From Ulota crispa (Eukaryota; Streptophyta; Bryopsida; Orthotrichales; Orthotrichaceae), in contig OY987244.1 in assembly GCA_963920765.1 (NCBI GenBank), positions 32,557,678-32,621,677 of the forward strand: a stretch of DNA of 64,000 bases, written 5' to 3'. This document shows positions 1-11,216 of this stretch, in pieces (the first letter of the stretch is position 1; each line of letters begins with the position of its first letter). Position numbers and translations under genes: made by a program. A model generated the notes under the pieces. The model was not told the DNA's origin. It ran no database searches and saw only the letters and a list, made by a program, of their open reading frames with translations.

Positions 1-321
1 CAAAAAATCATGAGTTACTTTCTGGCAAGTTTTAAAAAAGATTAGTCTTGATACTTGACAATTGTTACTTTCAATTGTGAAGTTTTTACAAATGCAATTT
101 TTATTACCTCATGCATTATGATCTTTATTGGAGCTTGAACTTTTTTGAATTGTTTATTGCTGATACTTGATTGTTTCGCATAAGCTGTGATTTTTTGTTC
201 TTGCACTTGCAACCAATCATACCTTGAAAGAGAGTTGAATATAAGCTCATGTTTTACCTACATATTAGGAAATTGAATCTGAAGAGAAGTTAGGGTGAGC
301 ATGAAACTTCCATCCACTACC
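1..321. other. Unassigned AT-rich sequence
   Basis: No open frame, inverted repeat or known element end was seen here. It ends where a TTAA-flanked element begins. Confidence 0.5.
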
Positions 322-1271
322 TTAATCCCTAAAGGCCTAAATAGCCCCTTGGGGGCCAAGTGGGATTTCAAGCATGTACTTCCATCTATATTACTTTGTG
401 TGATTTTTTAAAACTTTTATGAAATATGGAGAATTCAAAGATTTGCGTGGGCATCTAATTCTTTCTTCATTCCTACATTTATTGGAGAAGTTATGCATGA
501 ATTTCTGAAAAATGGGGGAGGGTGGGCATCCCAAATACTTTTTTTTAAATTGCATTTTTTTTAAACTAAAAATCTGAAATTGGTTCTTTAGATTTATACA
601 TATGTGGGAAGCTTTTAATCATTCCATTATGATTGATGAATGAGAAGTTTTAGTTTGTGGGTAGGTATGAGATTCCCAAATATCCATTCCTTTTGCCCCT
701 TGTAAAATTTTGTGCTCTACTTTTTTGAGCTCTTTGTGTGTTTTTTTTTTAAATTTTTGTTTCCAAGTTGTAATAGACTAAGATTCCTTGGTTTTCACCA
801 TTTGGACCAAAGTAATTCATATTTCTCAATTTTACATAAATCTTCCAATTTTTCCTAGTGTATATGCAAATTTCATGGCCTTACGATATTGCAATGATTT
901 ACAAAGTATGATTCACACCTCCAATTCATTTGAAAATTCTCCCACACTTAGCTAACTTGGTCTTCTACATGGAAAAAATAAACCTCAACTTTTCCTAGAG
1001 CAATTTTTTTGATATAGGAGCAATCAAAGGCTTTTGAAATTTTTGGGTAGCAAGGCAAAAAACTTTTTTTCTCACCTTAAATGTCAATATCTCAATCCTT
1101 TACATTTAGAATGAGCTGATTTTTTCCCAAAAATACCTCCCATAGTTTAGGGCAAGATCCTACAGTTGGATTTTCAAAAAAAACTTTTTTTCTACCTTCA
1201 TTCTCATTCTCCCAAAATGACAGTTTTCAATGACTTTCACAAAAAAAAGGGCTTGAACCTTTAGAGGTTAA
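322..1271 (+). mobile_element. TTAA-flanked non-autonomous DNA transposon, family A
   Basis: The left end reads TTAATCCCTAAAGG and the right end CCTTTAGAGGTTAA, so both ends carry TTAA followed by inverted CCYCTAAAGG. The 950-bp body has the same order of blocks as the copies at 11301, 27044 and (reversed) 55514: a stretch on 'catgtacttcc', a stretch on 'aattcaaagat', 'gggcatctaat', 'gcatgaatttctg', and a 3' part with 'caagatcctacagttgg'. No transposase frame is present. TTAA target duplication is typical of piggyBac; Kolobok elements also use it. Confidence 0.75.
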
Positions 1272-1598
1272 TGATTTAAGGTAAGCCCTTTAATGCCTCC
1301 AACTCTTCAAAACGGCTTCTAATTTGTTTCCTACTATTACAAAAATCTTTAACAATGAAAAATGAAGTTTCTCCATAAATTTAGTAAATCTCAATGTCTA
1401 CAATTGTAAGATAAATCTCCACTATAAAATCTATTGATTGACAAATAAACGCAATTATCAAGAAGAACTGCAAATTGAATTTGCTTATCCACTTGATCCA
1501 AAGATGAGGTTAATACATGCAGCACATAGAAAATGAAAAGTATGTTGAACGACAACTTTTTGTGTTATTTAAGTAAGGATTTTGTAAAGCTTTTCGAC

Positions 1599-1830
1599 GG
1601 ACAATGCTATTTTGTTTTCATAAAACAGTGAGCCATGAGCACTAAGCCAAGACTTTGTGAGTGGGAACCGATTTTGAGCTCAAAATCAATGAAAAATTCA
1701 CAACAATCTTTTCAAGAAATGAAATTTAAATACACAATGTACATGTTTATAGATGAGGATTTGTATTTTAATAAAAATTCAAGCTTGCAATTCACAGCTC
1801 ATGGATCCCCACTCACAATATAAGATAGAA
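1599..1830. mobile_element. Possible small element with GTGAGC-rich ends (family N)
   Basis: The left end GGACAATGCTATTTTG and the nearby 'gtgagccatgagc' recall the ends of the elements at 23776 and 17571. The right end 'agctcatgg...actcacaata' is a rough inverted match. The boundaries are uncertain. The flanking stretches 1272-1598 and 1831-2104 show nothing recognisable. Confidence 0.35.
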
Positions 1831-2104
1831 GCACTCTGTATGGATAATTTTGTGAAATCAGTTTGGGAAGAAGGTGCATTGTGATTTTGAAATCAAATGA
1901 CAATTAGCAAATGGGCAGATACGGGTTAAAAATTGCCCTCATGTTATTTTGCAATTTTATGAATAAAATATGATTTTTTGAAGACAAGGTTGTAGATACA
2001 CCTATTGTGACCTTTAGACTTGCAGTAAACCAATCATGAACCTTGGGAAAACAAATAGGGAGAAGACCAAATGAGTGAACACAAGATTATGAGAAAAATT
2101 CCCT

Positions 2105-3024
2105 TTAACCCCTAAAGGACCAAGGAGCCCACTTTGGGCTTTATGAGAACTCCGGCAGGCTCTATTGACTTCATAATTTGGAAGTTTTTCATGAAATTTT
2201 TAGGATGGATGCTACTCATCATAATCTACATGTGAAGCTTTATTTCATGTCATTCCGATAAGTATTACAAAAGTTAGAAGGTTTTTTCAATTTCAATGTC
2301 AAATTGGGCATCAAAAAATATATTATAAATTTTATTTTTTATTTTCTATAGAATTGTATAGATTGATACCTACTCAAACAAAATTGAATCACTTGATTCT
2401 AAATAATGAGGTAAGAGTTAAAAGGAGTTTTGTTTTGTGGGCAATGAAGGTAGGAAAAGGGTAGAAAAAACATATATAGTTATCTTTTACTCTCAATTTT
2501 GAAAATTTTCAAATGAAAATGAAAATGAAAGTTACTAATTGTCTGTTAGAGCATTCTCACCATTGGAATTAACAGTTTTCAAATTCTTCCAAAACTTATT
2601 AGCATATTAGTTACATCTTTCATTCATCAATACCTTTCACTTTACAATTTTTGTAAAAATGAATCCAAACTTTTTTTGGTTAAGTTTTTTTATATATGCT
2701 TTCAACCCATTTTCCAACATATTGCCAAAATTGCACAAGAAATACAACATACGTACTTTTCTCTAAAAAGTTTGAAAAACGAAACTTCACTGTTTGGAAG
2801 GACTAGAAAAGCCTACATTTTGAAATTTAGGCACATTGATCTTGCAATTGGTGGGGACATTCATTTTGAAATTTTGGGACAATGTAGTTGTGCAAGTCAA
2901 CCAATGGATCCTACGGTTGGATTTATTAAAAAATAAGTTTCAATGAAAATTTTGACCCTGGTTTGGGGACTAGTATTTTGAAGCAATTTTGGGTCCCTAT
3001 ACTCAAAAGAATTTTAGGGGTTAA
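2105..3024 (+). mobile_element. TTAA-flanked non-autonomous DNA transposon, family B
   Basis: It starts TTAACCCCTAAAGGACC and ends TTTTAGGGGTTAA. A reversed second copy lies at 28330-29245, and the two match closely along their whole length. Both copies hold an 86-residue open frame (2676-2936 here). Eight residues differ between the two copies over only about fourteen base changes, so the frame does not look constrained and is probably not a gene. There is no transposase signature. Confidence 0.8.
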
Positions 3025-3535
3025 TGCTTGAAAATGGTCACCGTGACTTGAATATGGAATGGCACTTGACACAGTTACATGCAACAAGAGTTTGATTTAC
3101 GGGTAGCGAGGGTTTGCTTTTGGAGGAATTTTAGGGGTCCAAAAATAACTCGTGTCTAGATAAGGAGCTTCTACCTTAGCATCCCCCGCCTCTTTCACAA
3201 TATGCTCTTCAAGAAAAAGTCTCATCCAGTTACTTTGCATCTTTCTTGAAGCCGGATATGCCAGGTGAAGCTCAAAATCTCCTAGAACGCGGCTTCACGG
3301 TCTTGCAGTTATCGTGGAAAGAAATTTTCTATCTTGTGAGTTTTCAAAAGGTCACTAAGAATTCGTAGAGGAGGAATAGTTCATTTGATTTTCTTTCAAA
3401 AGTTCAAAGTTGTCAAAGCTGCTTTCAACGCAGTTGTCTTCTGGTTACGAAAGAAGATCTATTGGTTGATTGAGGAGAATTCTCTCTCAGAGTTGGGTTG
3501 CACGGGTAAAATATATATTACAGGCTTAAAAACCT
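3025..3535. other. Unassigned stretch, slightly GC-richer than its surroundings
   Basis: Between the family B element and the Mutator-like element lie about 500 bases with short open frames (for example 3385-3657 plus, which runs on into the element). The sequence at 3190-3500 looks less AT-rich than the transposons and could be a decayed exon or captured fragment. I recognise no protein motif. Confidence 0.3.
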
Positions 3536-4036
3536 CGGAAAAAATCCAAAATGACCCTGGCCCATATTTCAAAAGTAACTCTGACATTCTGGAAATACCA
3601 AAAATAGGCCTCAGCGATCATTTCAAGAATTGGTTGTTTACTAGAAATAAGTTTTGAGAAACAATTGCATATATGTGAGTATTTTCAATCCATCAGGCAT
3701 AAAGGCACAATATATCAATCTTGATTTATTAATAGCTAATTTATTAATAGCAGATAGTTGATCACACAAAAAATATATGATTTGAAGGGCATGAAAATTC
3801 TCATTCTAAAAATGTAATAAAATTTTGGTTTGACCATTACGTGATTTAGATATATCACATCAATTGTTAGCTAACCTCCAATAAACTTAGAGGCCTCTCC
3901 AAATCAAGCCCAAATAAGGAGATTTTAGTAAAGTGAACAACAGTTATACCACTGAGGCCTATTTTTGATATTTCCAGAATGTCAGGGTTACTTTTGAAAT
4001 ATGGGCCTTCGTTAGGGTCATTTTGGATATTTTCCC
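3536..4036. mobile_element. Non-autonomous Mutator-like element (MULE) with about 85-bp inverted repeats
   Basis: The left arm (about 3536-3620) and the right arm (about 3955-4036) are inverted copies. The outer end is GGGAAAATATCCAAAATG on the right and the slightly changed CGGAAAAAATCCAAAATG on the left. Ends of the GGGAAAATA type with long arms are typical of plant MULEs. The 9-bp flanks are TAAAAACCT (3527-3535) and TAAAAACAA (4037-4045), 7 of 9 identical, as expected for an aged Mutator target duplication. The roughly 335-bp centre has no coding signal. The arm inner sequence 'aaaaataggcctca' is shared with the larger MULE at 12940. Confidence 0.65.
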
Positions 4037-4533
4037 TAAAAACAAAGACTTGTTCAGATATAGATTTTTCGACGATGAAAGATCATTCTGGTAAATAGTA
4101 AGATAGTTAATTGATTCAATATATATTTTCTGTAAATACATGGTGAAAGAGTTGGTGGAATTTCATCACCTATCAAATCTTAAATCATCAACAATTATGA
4201 CTATTTAAAGTCAGACTTTATTAGTACACACAATGACAAGTGTCAAAAATCATTGCTTAATTATAGGTGGTATAACTTTCATGTACTCATAGAGACATTT
4301 TTCTTGAAGTTTACAGACACCGGCTTGAAGTTTATAAATGACATTTGAATCTTGTTTGTAAAAATCGTACGAGGACAAAGTCAACTAACTTGTACCCCGT
4401 TTTAATGTCTTAGTGTTGGGTTCTTTGAGATGAGCACTAAACATTTTACATTGAGTTTTGAGCGTCCTACAACAAATGCTGAATGTTTTATGGTGAGTGT
4501 CAAAAATTTCTCCAATGAAATGTATTTATCATA
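4037..4533. other. Unassigned AT-rich sequence
   Basis: No reliable frame and no recognised repeat end. It lies between the Mutator-like element and the O-family element. Confidence 0.4.
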
Positions 4534-5641
4534 TGGGAATTGATATGCGTACCACACCTTCTTGACTATACCACCACACCCGGGGTAAATTTTAGATTTC
4601 TACCATCAAAAACTTGAATCTAGGAATTTGGAATTCATATTTGAACTCAGGGACCGTGATTTTAAATAGAATTTCAAAAAAAGTTCTAATTGAACATATT
4701 AGAGGAAAAATGAGCTCAAGAGAAGGCCCTTATGGGAAGTGGTTGGAGGTGTCAAAAGCATTTAAATGTAATGTCCTTTTTCAAATAAAAAGAGACTAAT
4801 ACCCTATATCCACTTACAAGTACTTCATGAGAGTAATTTTTTTACAATATCATATGCTTTTTGTTTGATGAGTGTCCTTGTTTGATTGTGAATTCTAGTC
4901 CTAGTTTATTCTTGTGTCTCACTAAAGGTCCTTGCATTTGTCACTGTCATGTTATAATTTGTTTTCCATCATCAATCCTTTTGTTGTGTACCATGAACAC
5001 CATATTCATTAAATTGGGAATTTTTTGACAATTTGGGAATTTTGAAGGTTTTAGTTGATCCCCTAAAACCGTGTATGCAGCCTTTTTTTGGGTACACGTG
5101 GTCTCACCTGAGAGGAGGAATTTGCTAGGGAAAAAATCTTAGTGGGTCAAACTGAATATGATAGTTTCAAATTTGGTTTAAGTTAACCTTTTGGGTTTAA
5201 GGTGAAGTTCAGTTTGGGAATTGCAAATTCCCAATTTAATGAATATGGTGTTCATGGTACATTTGAGTACTTCACACAAGGTAGAGACCCTTGTGTAGGT
5301 ACCTTACCTATGCTCATGCCTATGCTTCTCCTACCTTAATAAATAGAGTGGTTTGTTAAGGTGTAGGGGCCTTCTCTTGAGCTCAATTTTCCTCTAATGA
5401 CACCCAATGAAAAAGCTTATCTTCTTATAAACAAAAGTAAAAGTAATACTTTTCCCCCAAGCTAAGCTTTTTCATTGGGTGTTGTTCAATTACAACATTT
5501 TTTATGGTTCTAGATAAAATCCAGGTCTCTAAGTCCAAATCTGAATTCCAAATTCTCAAAGTTTTTGATGATAGAAATTTAAAATTTACGTACGGGTGTG
5601 GTGGGATAGTCAAGAAGGTGTGGTACGCATATCAGTTCCCT
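4534..5641. mobile_element. Long foldback TA-flanked element, family O copy 1
   Basis: The left end TGGGAATTGATATGCGTACC and the right end (reverse complement AGGGAACTGATATGCGTACC) are inverted, and the match continues for hundreds of bases (4550-4740 against 5370-5620). TA dinucleotides flank both ends (4532-4533, 5642-5643), as in Stowaway/Tc1-mariner insertion. Without the nested M element at 4987-5261 the unit is about 830 bp. Related copies lie at 30219-30635 and 45254-45650. Confidence 0.65.
4987..5261. mobile_element. Small MITE, family M copy 1, nested in family O
   Basis: It has perfect ~34-bp inverted ends, opening TGTACCATGAACACCATATT and continuing with 'cattaaattgggaa'. The 275-bp unit interrupts the loop region of the O-family foldback. 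The ACACCATATTCATTAA(A/T)TTGGG end recurs at 6021, 7224 and 32962. No coding capacity. Confidence 0.7.
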
Positions 5642-6020
5642 TATTGTATATATACATTCAATAAAGCATGCACATATTGGGATTGCTAGCTGCTGGGTTA
5701 TCCTAATTTTGACGGGTATATAACACAAAATCTAAAATGAAGACTTGTATTCAAGAATTTCACATGCATAAGTGCCACAAAATCAATTTTGACCAGCTTC
5801 CACTCAAGCCATATTTGTAGGAGCAGAAGGAAGTTTTGAATTCTAACATTTAAAAAACCATAAAAAGAAAAAAACTGGTATTTAAATTTCTAAAAAGTTT
5901 CAATTATTGAAATCCATTAGACAAGTGTAGATTACATGTACAACTTTTCCATCACGCTACAAATTAAGATACTTATTTAAAAAAAAGTAAGTACATACAA
6001 AGTGAAAAATCAAGTTTAAA

Positions 6021-6151
6021 CGCCGTATTCATTAAATTGGGAAAACCAAATTCCCAAGTTGTACTCACCTTACACCTAGAGCTTGGTTTAAGGTGGTCAC
6101 CTTAAACTCCCAAAATTAGGGTTTATTCCCAAATTAACGAATATGGCATTC
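6021..6151. mobile_element. Small MITE, family M copy 2
   Basis: The left end 'gccgtattcattaaattggg' and the right end 'cccaaattaacgaatatggc' are inverted. The interior keeps the family's 'caccttaaac' motifs. It is only about 130 bp, so internally shortened relative to copies 1 and 3. The 5642-6020 stretch before it holds nothing recognisable. Confidence 0.6.
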
Positions 6152-6831
6152 TTAGCTTAGTATGTAAGATTGGAGGTTCTAACCTAAAATCTAACAAAAC
6201 CCAACATTCAATTTGTTACAAATGGCAAACTTCTGAAGAACAAGATTGATGCTTTATCAACACTACTAAAACCTCATATCTATTTTGGCATTGGTTCTAG
6301 TTTCAAGGGTTTTGTGTTGAATAGTGCAAAACAATGTTGAAATTTGATAGGTAGCAGATATTTCATGTGAACAGAAAGTGCTAATTTGACAATTGATGAC
6401 CCTTACAATTATATTAGAAAAGTTGGTGCAAGATGCAAGTTTGATGTTTTGAAACAAGTCAACCGAACAAATTTGAGCAGGTCACATATTTAACTAAATT
6501 TATACTTTCTGAGTTGTAGAAATAATAATCCAAATACAAAACATCAAGATTTATTGATGTTTTTGCATACATTGAATGTAAATTTTGAAGGAGAAATTTG
6601 CAAGACGTTGGAAAATCTATGTAAAATGTTGGGAGATTTGTGTAGAGTATTGGGAGTTATGTGTAAAACATCAAAAGATCGATGCCTCTCAACATCAAGA
6701 GATCTCCCTATGTTCTGCACAGAAGATTCAAATAAAGGAATAGTCCAGATTTAGATAAATATGGCATCCATATAGTCAAAGCAAAAGACAGTTGCTAGCT
6801 AGCTATTTGCGTTACTGAATTTGGAGCATTT
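6152..6831. other. Unassigned AT-rich stretch
   Basis: Two short open frames (6266-6457 minus, 6554-6754 plus) lie here without recognisable domains, introns or codon bias. I see no supported gene and no repeat ends. Confidence 0.4.
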
Positions 6832-7184
6832 TTAACCCCTAAACGTCGGCCGGAACGAAAAACGTCCTTGCCTTTGAAAAAAGTCATTGTAGCCCAGAAA
6901 AAAAAAAATTGATCTGAATTCTTTTCAGAAGTGATCATAAATGCGTAGTGCACCGTGGAAGGCAAAAATAAAATTCATCAAATACACTTATAATTTTAGG
7001 TATCCCAAATCCAGAATCACTTGATTAGGTCTCAAGCTGCCCTTATTGTAATTTTCATGGAATCAGCATGTATTGTTGATTTTCGCAATTTTTTGAGGCA
7101 ATATTATTGGTGATTAGTTGCAAAATATTGTAAAAGCCAAAGTCAGGGTAGGCCATAGTGACCCACCCAATGCTTAAGGGTTAA
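6832..7184. mobile_element. Short TTAA-flanked element, family D
   Basis: The ends are TTAACCCCTAAACGTCGG and 'aatgcttaagggttaa'. The inverted part is the TTAACCCYTAA core. It is 353 bp and non-coding. The size is close to the 344-bp element at 50509, but the interiors are not clearly alike. Confidence 0.6.
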
Positions 7185-7223
7185 CAAGGAAGGGCACGTT
7201 TGTCTCACCTTTTTTGAACCAAC

Positions 7224-7471
7224 TAACACCATATTCATTAATTTGGGAAAAACAAGTGTCCCACTTTGTACTCCACCTTAAACCCAAAAAATTACCTTAA
7301 ACCAGATTTGAAGGTATCAAATTCAATTTGAGCCAATAAGAATTTTTCCCTTACAAATTTTTCCACTCAGGTGAAGACACGTGTAAACTTTAGGTAATCA
7401 CCTAACCTTCACCTCAAAATTTGAAAATCCCAAAATGTACCGTTTTTCCCAAATTAGCGAATATAGTGTTA
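7224..7471. mobile_element. Small MITE, family M copy 3
   Basis: The inverted ends are ACACCATATTCATTAATTTG and, on the right, 'aaattagcgaatatagtgtt'. AACTA on both sides is a possible 5-bp target duplication. The interior carries the family motifs 'caccttaaac' and 'accttaaacc'. Confidence 0.65.
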
Positions 7472-7958
7472 ACTATGAGATACGTTTCAAACTACTCAAT
7501 CATTGAAATCAGACAATGAATCCTCTCACTCACTATAAAAATCAAAATAGACAAATCTTCGAGTCTCCAAACGAAATGAAATATCGATTTATTAGCAACA
7601 TTTTTCGCGTTGCTGAAGGGGTTGAAATCTAGTAAGCTTAATGGACATTCACTCATTGACAGTTTGATCCACACTTCGAACCACCCCTGACCCCTGTGAC
7701 AGACTGACAGTGCAGTCTAAGTCCGAAATTTCAATTGCACAAGTCTGTGATCCCGTGAGCAGGGACATCGTCTCCGAACAGCAGGCTTCACAGAACTTCG
7801 CTTAATTTCACGGTCCGAAAAAACTGCATTCTTGTCACACAAACGAATCTATCTCAAAAAAAAGATACATTTGAGAAGACGTCGACTGAAGGGACCTTGT
7901 TTGAACCGATTTATATGCCTCTCAGTAATTACTCGAAACCAGAGACTCTAACTACTGC

Positions 7959-9000
7959 TCAACTGCGAACGTAGAAAGCATAGTCGGCGGTATAACTAGA
8001 TATCCAGACATCATCCGTGTCAGCGTCGGATGTGGAGCTTGGTGGCAGACCACCGACAGTGTTGATACGCTGAATATAGTCCACGTCTCCAAAATACTTC
8101 CTGCCGGATCAACAACAACATGCACCAATTAGCATCCATTGCAAGCGCTTCTGCTCTAACACCGTCAAAAAGAGCGAAGTTTCAACAGATTTAGCGAGTC
8201 TCAGACCTATACAAGTCCTAGTTTTACAGGCTCTCAGTACTTGAATGTCCTCAAACAAAATAAACCGTTAGTTGCAATATGGCAATTTGACGCACACAGA
8301 CATTTTAATTCATAATCCTCAACAGTAGTTCTAGCAAGAAACCCGCTTGTGTTCTTTTTGTGTGCAGCTAGCTAGCTTAGGGTATGTTCACACTTGTTGG
8401 GTGGTGTTAAGAGGGATATTAGCAATATAAATGCATTCTAAAATTGTATCCAAATGCATCTAATTATACTTAGCTACTACCCCTCTTTCTTAAGACCAAG
8501 TGTGAACATAGAAGTGTAAAGCAATGAATCTGGCAAGACTGAGTGGGGAATTCATGCACTTACTTGCTTCCTTCGTTGTTGGTAGCCTCGAGGAGAACCC
8601 AAGCAATGCTATTCGTATCAACAGTAGTCCGGTCCAGTACTTTCCCTGTCACCAAGCTTTCAGGAACGCCGAGGGACGGGAGGGTTTCCCAGGTAGGCTG
8701 GCCGCCCTCACTGTCCGGGTGAGCCAAATAGAAGTGGCGCCCAATCTGTTTCTCCTCGAGGTTGTATAACCGCGCCTTTGCACTGTAATTCACCCAACTG
8801 GTGCCATTGAATCTGTAATACTGGTCTCCAATCGCAGACAGCAAAAGCTTCAGCTTATAGCCCGCTGGAACCTCGATTGCATCCGGCACTTGGGGTGTAC
8901 CGTTGTTCTTTGACGCACACGTTTTGGTGTCTCGTGAACCAGACACACAGAGTGCCAGTGAGAGAACTATCAACACTCTGGGAAGTACTGCGGATGCCAT
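7959..9000 (-). CDS. Secreted DUF3455-family protein, two exons
   Basis: Read on the minus strand, exon 1 is 9000-8564 and exon 2 is 8100-7959. The 463-bp intron begins gtaagtg and ends ccggcag. The joined frame gives 192 residues. The N-terminal ~20 residues (MASAVLPRVLIVLSLALCVS) form a signal peptide, so the product is probably secreted or apoplastic. The DUF3455 signature follows in order: YYRFNGTSWVNYSAKARLYN, IGRHFYL, EGGQPTWETLPS, SLVTGKV, SIAWVLLEATNNEG, then in exon 2 YFGDVDYIQRINTVGGLPPS and YTADYAFYV. The biochemical role of DUF3455 is not established; some database entries call fungal members malate dehydrogenase, which these motifs do not support. It is a clear paralogue of the intronless gene at 31892. 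The intron contains a small inverted-repeat element at 8383-8510. The start is the only upstream ATG that preserves the signal peptide. Confidence 0.9.
8383..8510. mobile_element. Small inverted-repeat element inside the DUF3455 intron
   Basis: The left end TATGTTCACACTTG and the right end (reverse complement TATGTTCACACTTG) are inverted, followed on each side by matching 'ttaaga...aggg' parts. The 128-bp unit lies wholly inside the 463-bp intron. I could not define a target duplication, so the superfamily is open. Confidence 0.55.
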
Positions 9001-9592
9001 TCACCTAAACTTTCTGGTATCAATCCACAGTAACTAACTAACAGCACTCACTGATCAGGCAGACTTGTATTTCCCTACCTTCAAGAAGCCACTGGATTGA
9101 GTGGACTACTACCACCAGTCGACGAACTCACTCACTGACTCACACTCACTCAAAGTGACTGATTGAAAGAGGAATCAGATGACAAAAACGCAGAATGTAC
9201 CAAAATCATGCAATACATATAATTCCAGACTTTTCAGCATTAAATTGAACGAACCCTCTCAGTACTAGAAATCAGACTTCACTGCCCTATGCATTGCCTT
9301 TGAAAGTCTATTATTGTGAAGGTATCAATTCGGAACACTGCTTCTTATGTTTTCAATCATCAACGCTGAGTTTCTTGGGCCCTAGTCGCGCGGGGGCAAT
9401 ATACTTTAGAATACTTGTCAGCACTCAAAAAGCGGGAAGTTTTCCTCAAGGAAAGCATGAGGCATAAGTTAAGTTAGAGCACCTCGTGAGGTGCTCTTGG
9501 AAAGGCCAACTGTAACTCTGTGTTGACTTTGATGCAAAACTAAAAAATATGGTCCAAGAGTAAACAATCCATACCGAGTGTTATGCCACGTC
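9001..9592. other. 5' flank of the minus-strand DUF3455 gene
   Basis: This is the upstream region of the gene that starts at 9000. A TATA-like AATTATATGTAT is readable on the minus strand near 9213-9223, but its role is a guess. Repeated 'actcactcac' runs lie at about 9125-9160. No other feature was seen. Confidence 0.35.
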
Positions 9593-10922
9593 GGCCAGGG
9601 TGAACTGATCCCCTCATTAGTTATTACCCCCCACCTGGATGAATGGGGCCGTGAGGCTTTGTCAACTGCTCATCCATGTTGTTGGGTCAGGGTCGAAAAG
9701 TTCTGCTTGTTTACAGATAAAGGTAAAAATAATAATTTGTCCCGTATTCTGGTGATGTAAAGGATCATTGTCCGTTTGGGAGACAAATAGGATTTTCAGC
9801 AAGTACCTACAGTCTCAATTTTTGTCTTGATTTTTTGAATTTTTTTTGAAGATAGAAAAACACATTAGTTTTTGGGGAATATACTTTTTAGTCCAATCAA
9901 TGCCGAGCAAAAGTTGTGCTCAAATAAGCATTAATTTGGGGAGTCCATGCAGCAAATTTTTTTTACAAAAACTTGAGTTTTTTTTAAATTTTTTTCTTGT
10001 AAATTATATCTTTTTCTACATCTGAAGCTTTGATTCATTCCGTTTGGACTAATTATGAGAAAGTTATGGACAATCTTGTTTCTTGGGCAATTCAAGCATC
10101 TTCTTGAAAAAATAACTTATGAAGTCCATTTTTGAATGCAAGTTTAACATTTTGCAAAAAAAAACTGTTAAAGAGGGTGAAGATTGCTTGCTAGAACAAC
10201 CTCACTACAGGGATTATTGTGTTTCAATTCCATTGCAGGGTTACTAACAATGTAAGTTTTTGTTCAATCTCAAACCTTCTTCTACCTAATGTTTTTTTTA
10301 AGAATGAAAATTAAGTATTTTTTGTTTTTGTTTTTTTCCAAAGATTCTCAACTCAATTTCCCACCATAAAAAAATAAACCTCAAAACTCCGTGGTGCAAA
10401 AAACTCAAGTTAAAAAAGTTCAAAGTCTAATAATCTAATCATGCAAGGTGCAAAAAAAAGCTTGTTTTTTACACTTTAAACGCAAATATCTTGCAATCTA
10501 AGTGGTCAAAAAATTTGAGTTTCATTTTATACACTCTTACAGTAGTCTAGTACAAGATCCTATGGTCAGATATGCAAAAAGACCAATTTCCAAAAAAATT
10601 ACTCTTTGCCACAGAAATAGCAGTTTTGAGTGTCTTCTGACAAATTAAAGGCCATGGTCCTTTACTCCTTTAGGGGTTAATTGTATCCTCACTATCCTCC
10701 ACCGTAGTTCTAGACAAATTCAAGATTTTTGAATTTCAATGTGATTCAAAATTCTGAAATCCAATGATACATAATTTTCCAAACTCACACATTTTTGAAA
10801 ATATGAAAAAGTGTAACTTTTTCACCTTGATCCAGCAAACTCATTCATAAAGCAGTTGATTGAGCTCCCGGTCCCATTCATCATCCAGGCGGGGGCAATG
10901 AGGGGGTCAGTCTACCCTGGCC
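9593..10922. mobile_element. Inverted-repeat element with GGCCAGGGT ends, carrying a nested TTAA element
   Basis: The arms at about 9593-9680 and 10838-10922 are inverted: GGCCAGGGTGAACTGATCCC against GGCCAGGGTAGACTGACCCC, continuing through 'cctggatgaatgggrccg' and 'caactgct'. Nearly all of the interior is occupied by the TTAA-flanked element at 9755-10680, so the host element is only about 400 bp. The superfamily is not clear. Confidence 0.6.
9755..10680 (+). mobile_element. TTAA-type element, family A-like, with decayed left end
   Basis: The right end CCTTTAGGGGTTAA is intact. The left end is decayed to 'gatgtaaaggatc', but 'attgtccgtttgggagacaa' just inside matches the family A starts at 11301 and 27044. 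The body also has the 'acaagatcctatggtcagat' block near the 3' end. Confidence 0.65.
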
Positions 10923-10924
10923 AT

Positions 10925-11109
10925 GTTAAATAAGATGAATATCATGAAGGTACAAAAGTCACAGCTCGATCATATGAAATCTCGCATGTCCAAAATGTCA
11001 ATAAAAATTACATGGAAGCGTGCCAAACTCTTATGTAATTCCAGTATACATTTATTTCAGCATGAGCATCTGTGACTTTTTTACCTTCATGATATTTATC
11101 TTATTTAAC
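10925..11109. mobile_element. Foldback MITE of about 185 bp
   Basis: Its ends of about 40 bp are nearly perfect inverted copies (GTTAAATAAGATGAATATCA ... with 'tgaaggtacaaaagtcacag'; the right arm reads as its complement up to 'cttatttaac'). It directly abuts the preceding element. Confidence 0.6.
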
Positions 11110-11216
11110 CTTATATGGGAAAGCAGCGCATCGAACGAGGTTGGTATTAAATGATACTTAAGGTGGAAGCACCCATAGTTAATAACCCCCCATTCTCAAC
11201 TAGTAAGAGCATCTCT

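Noticed and set aside
8524-8769. Plus-strand 81-codon frame
   Set aside because: Antisense to exon 1 of the minus-strand DUF3455 gene.
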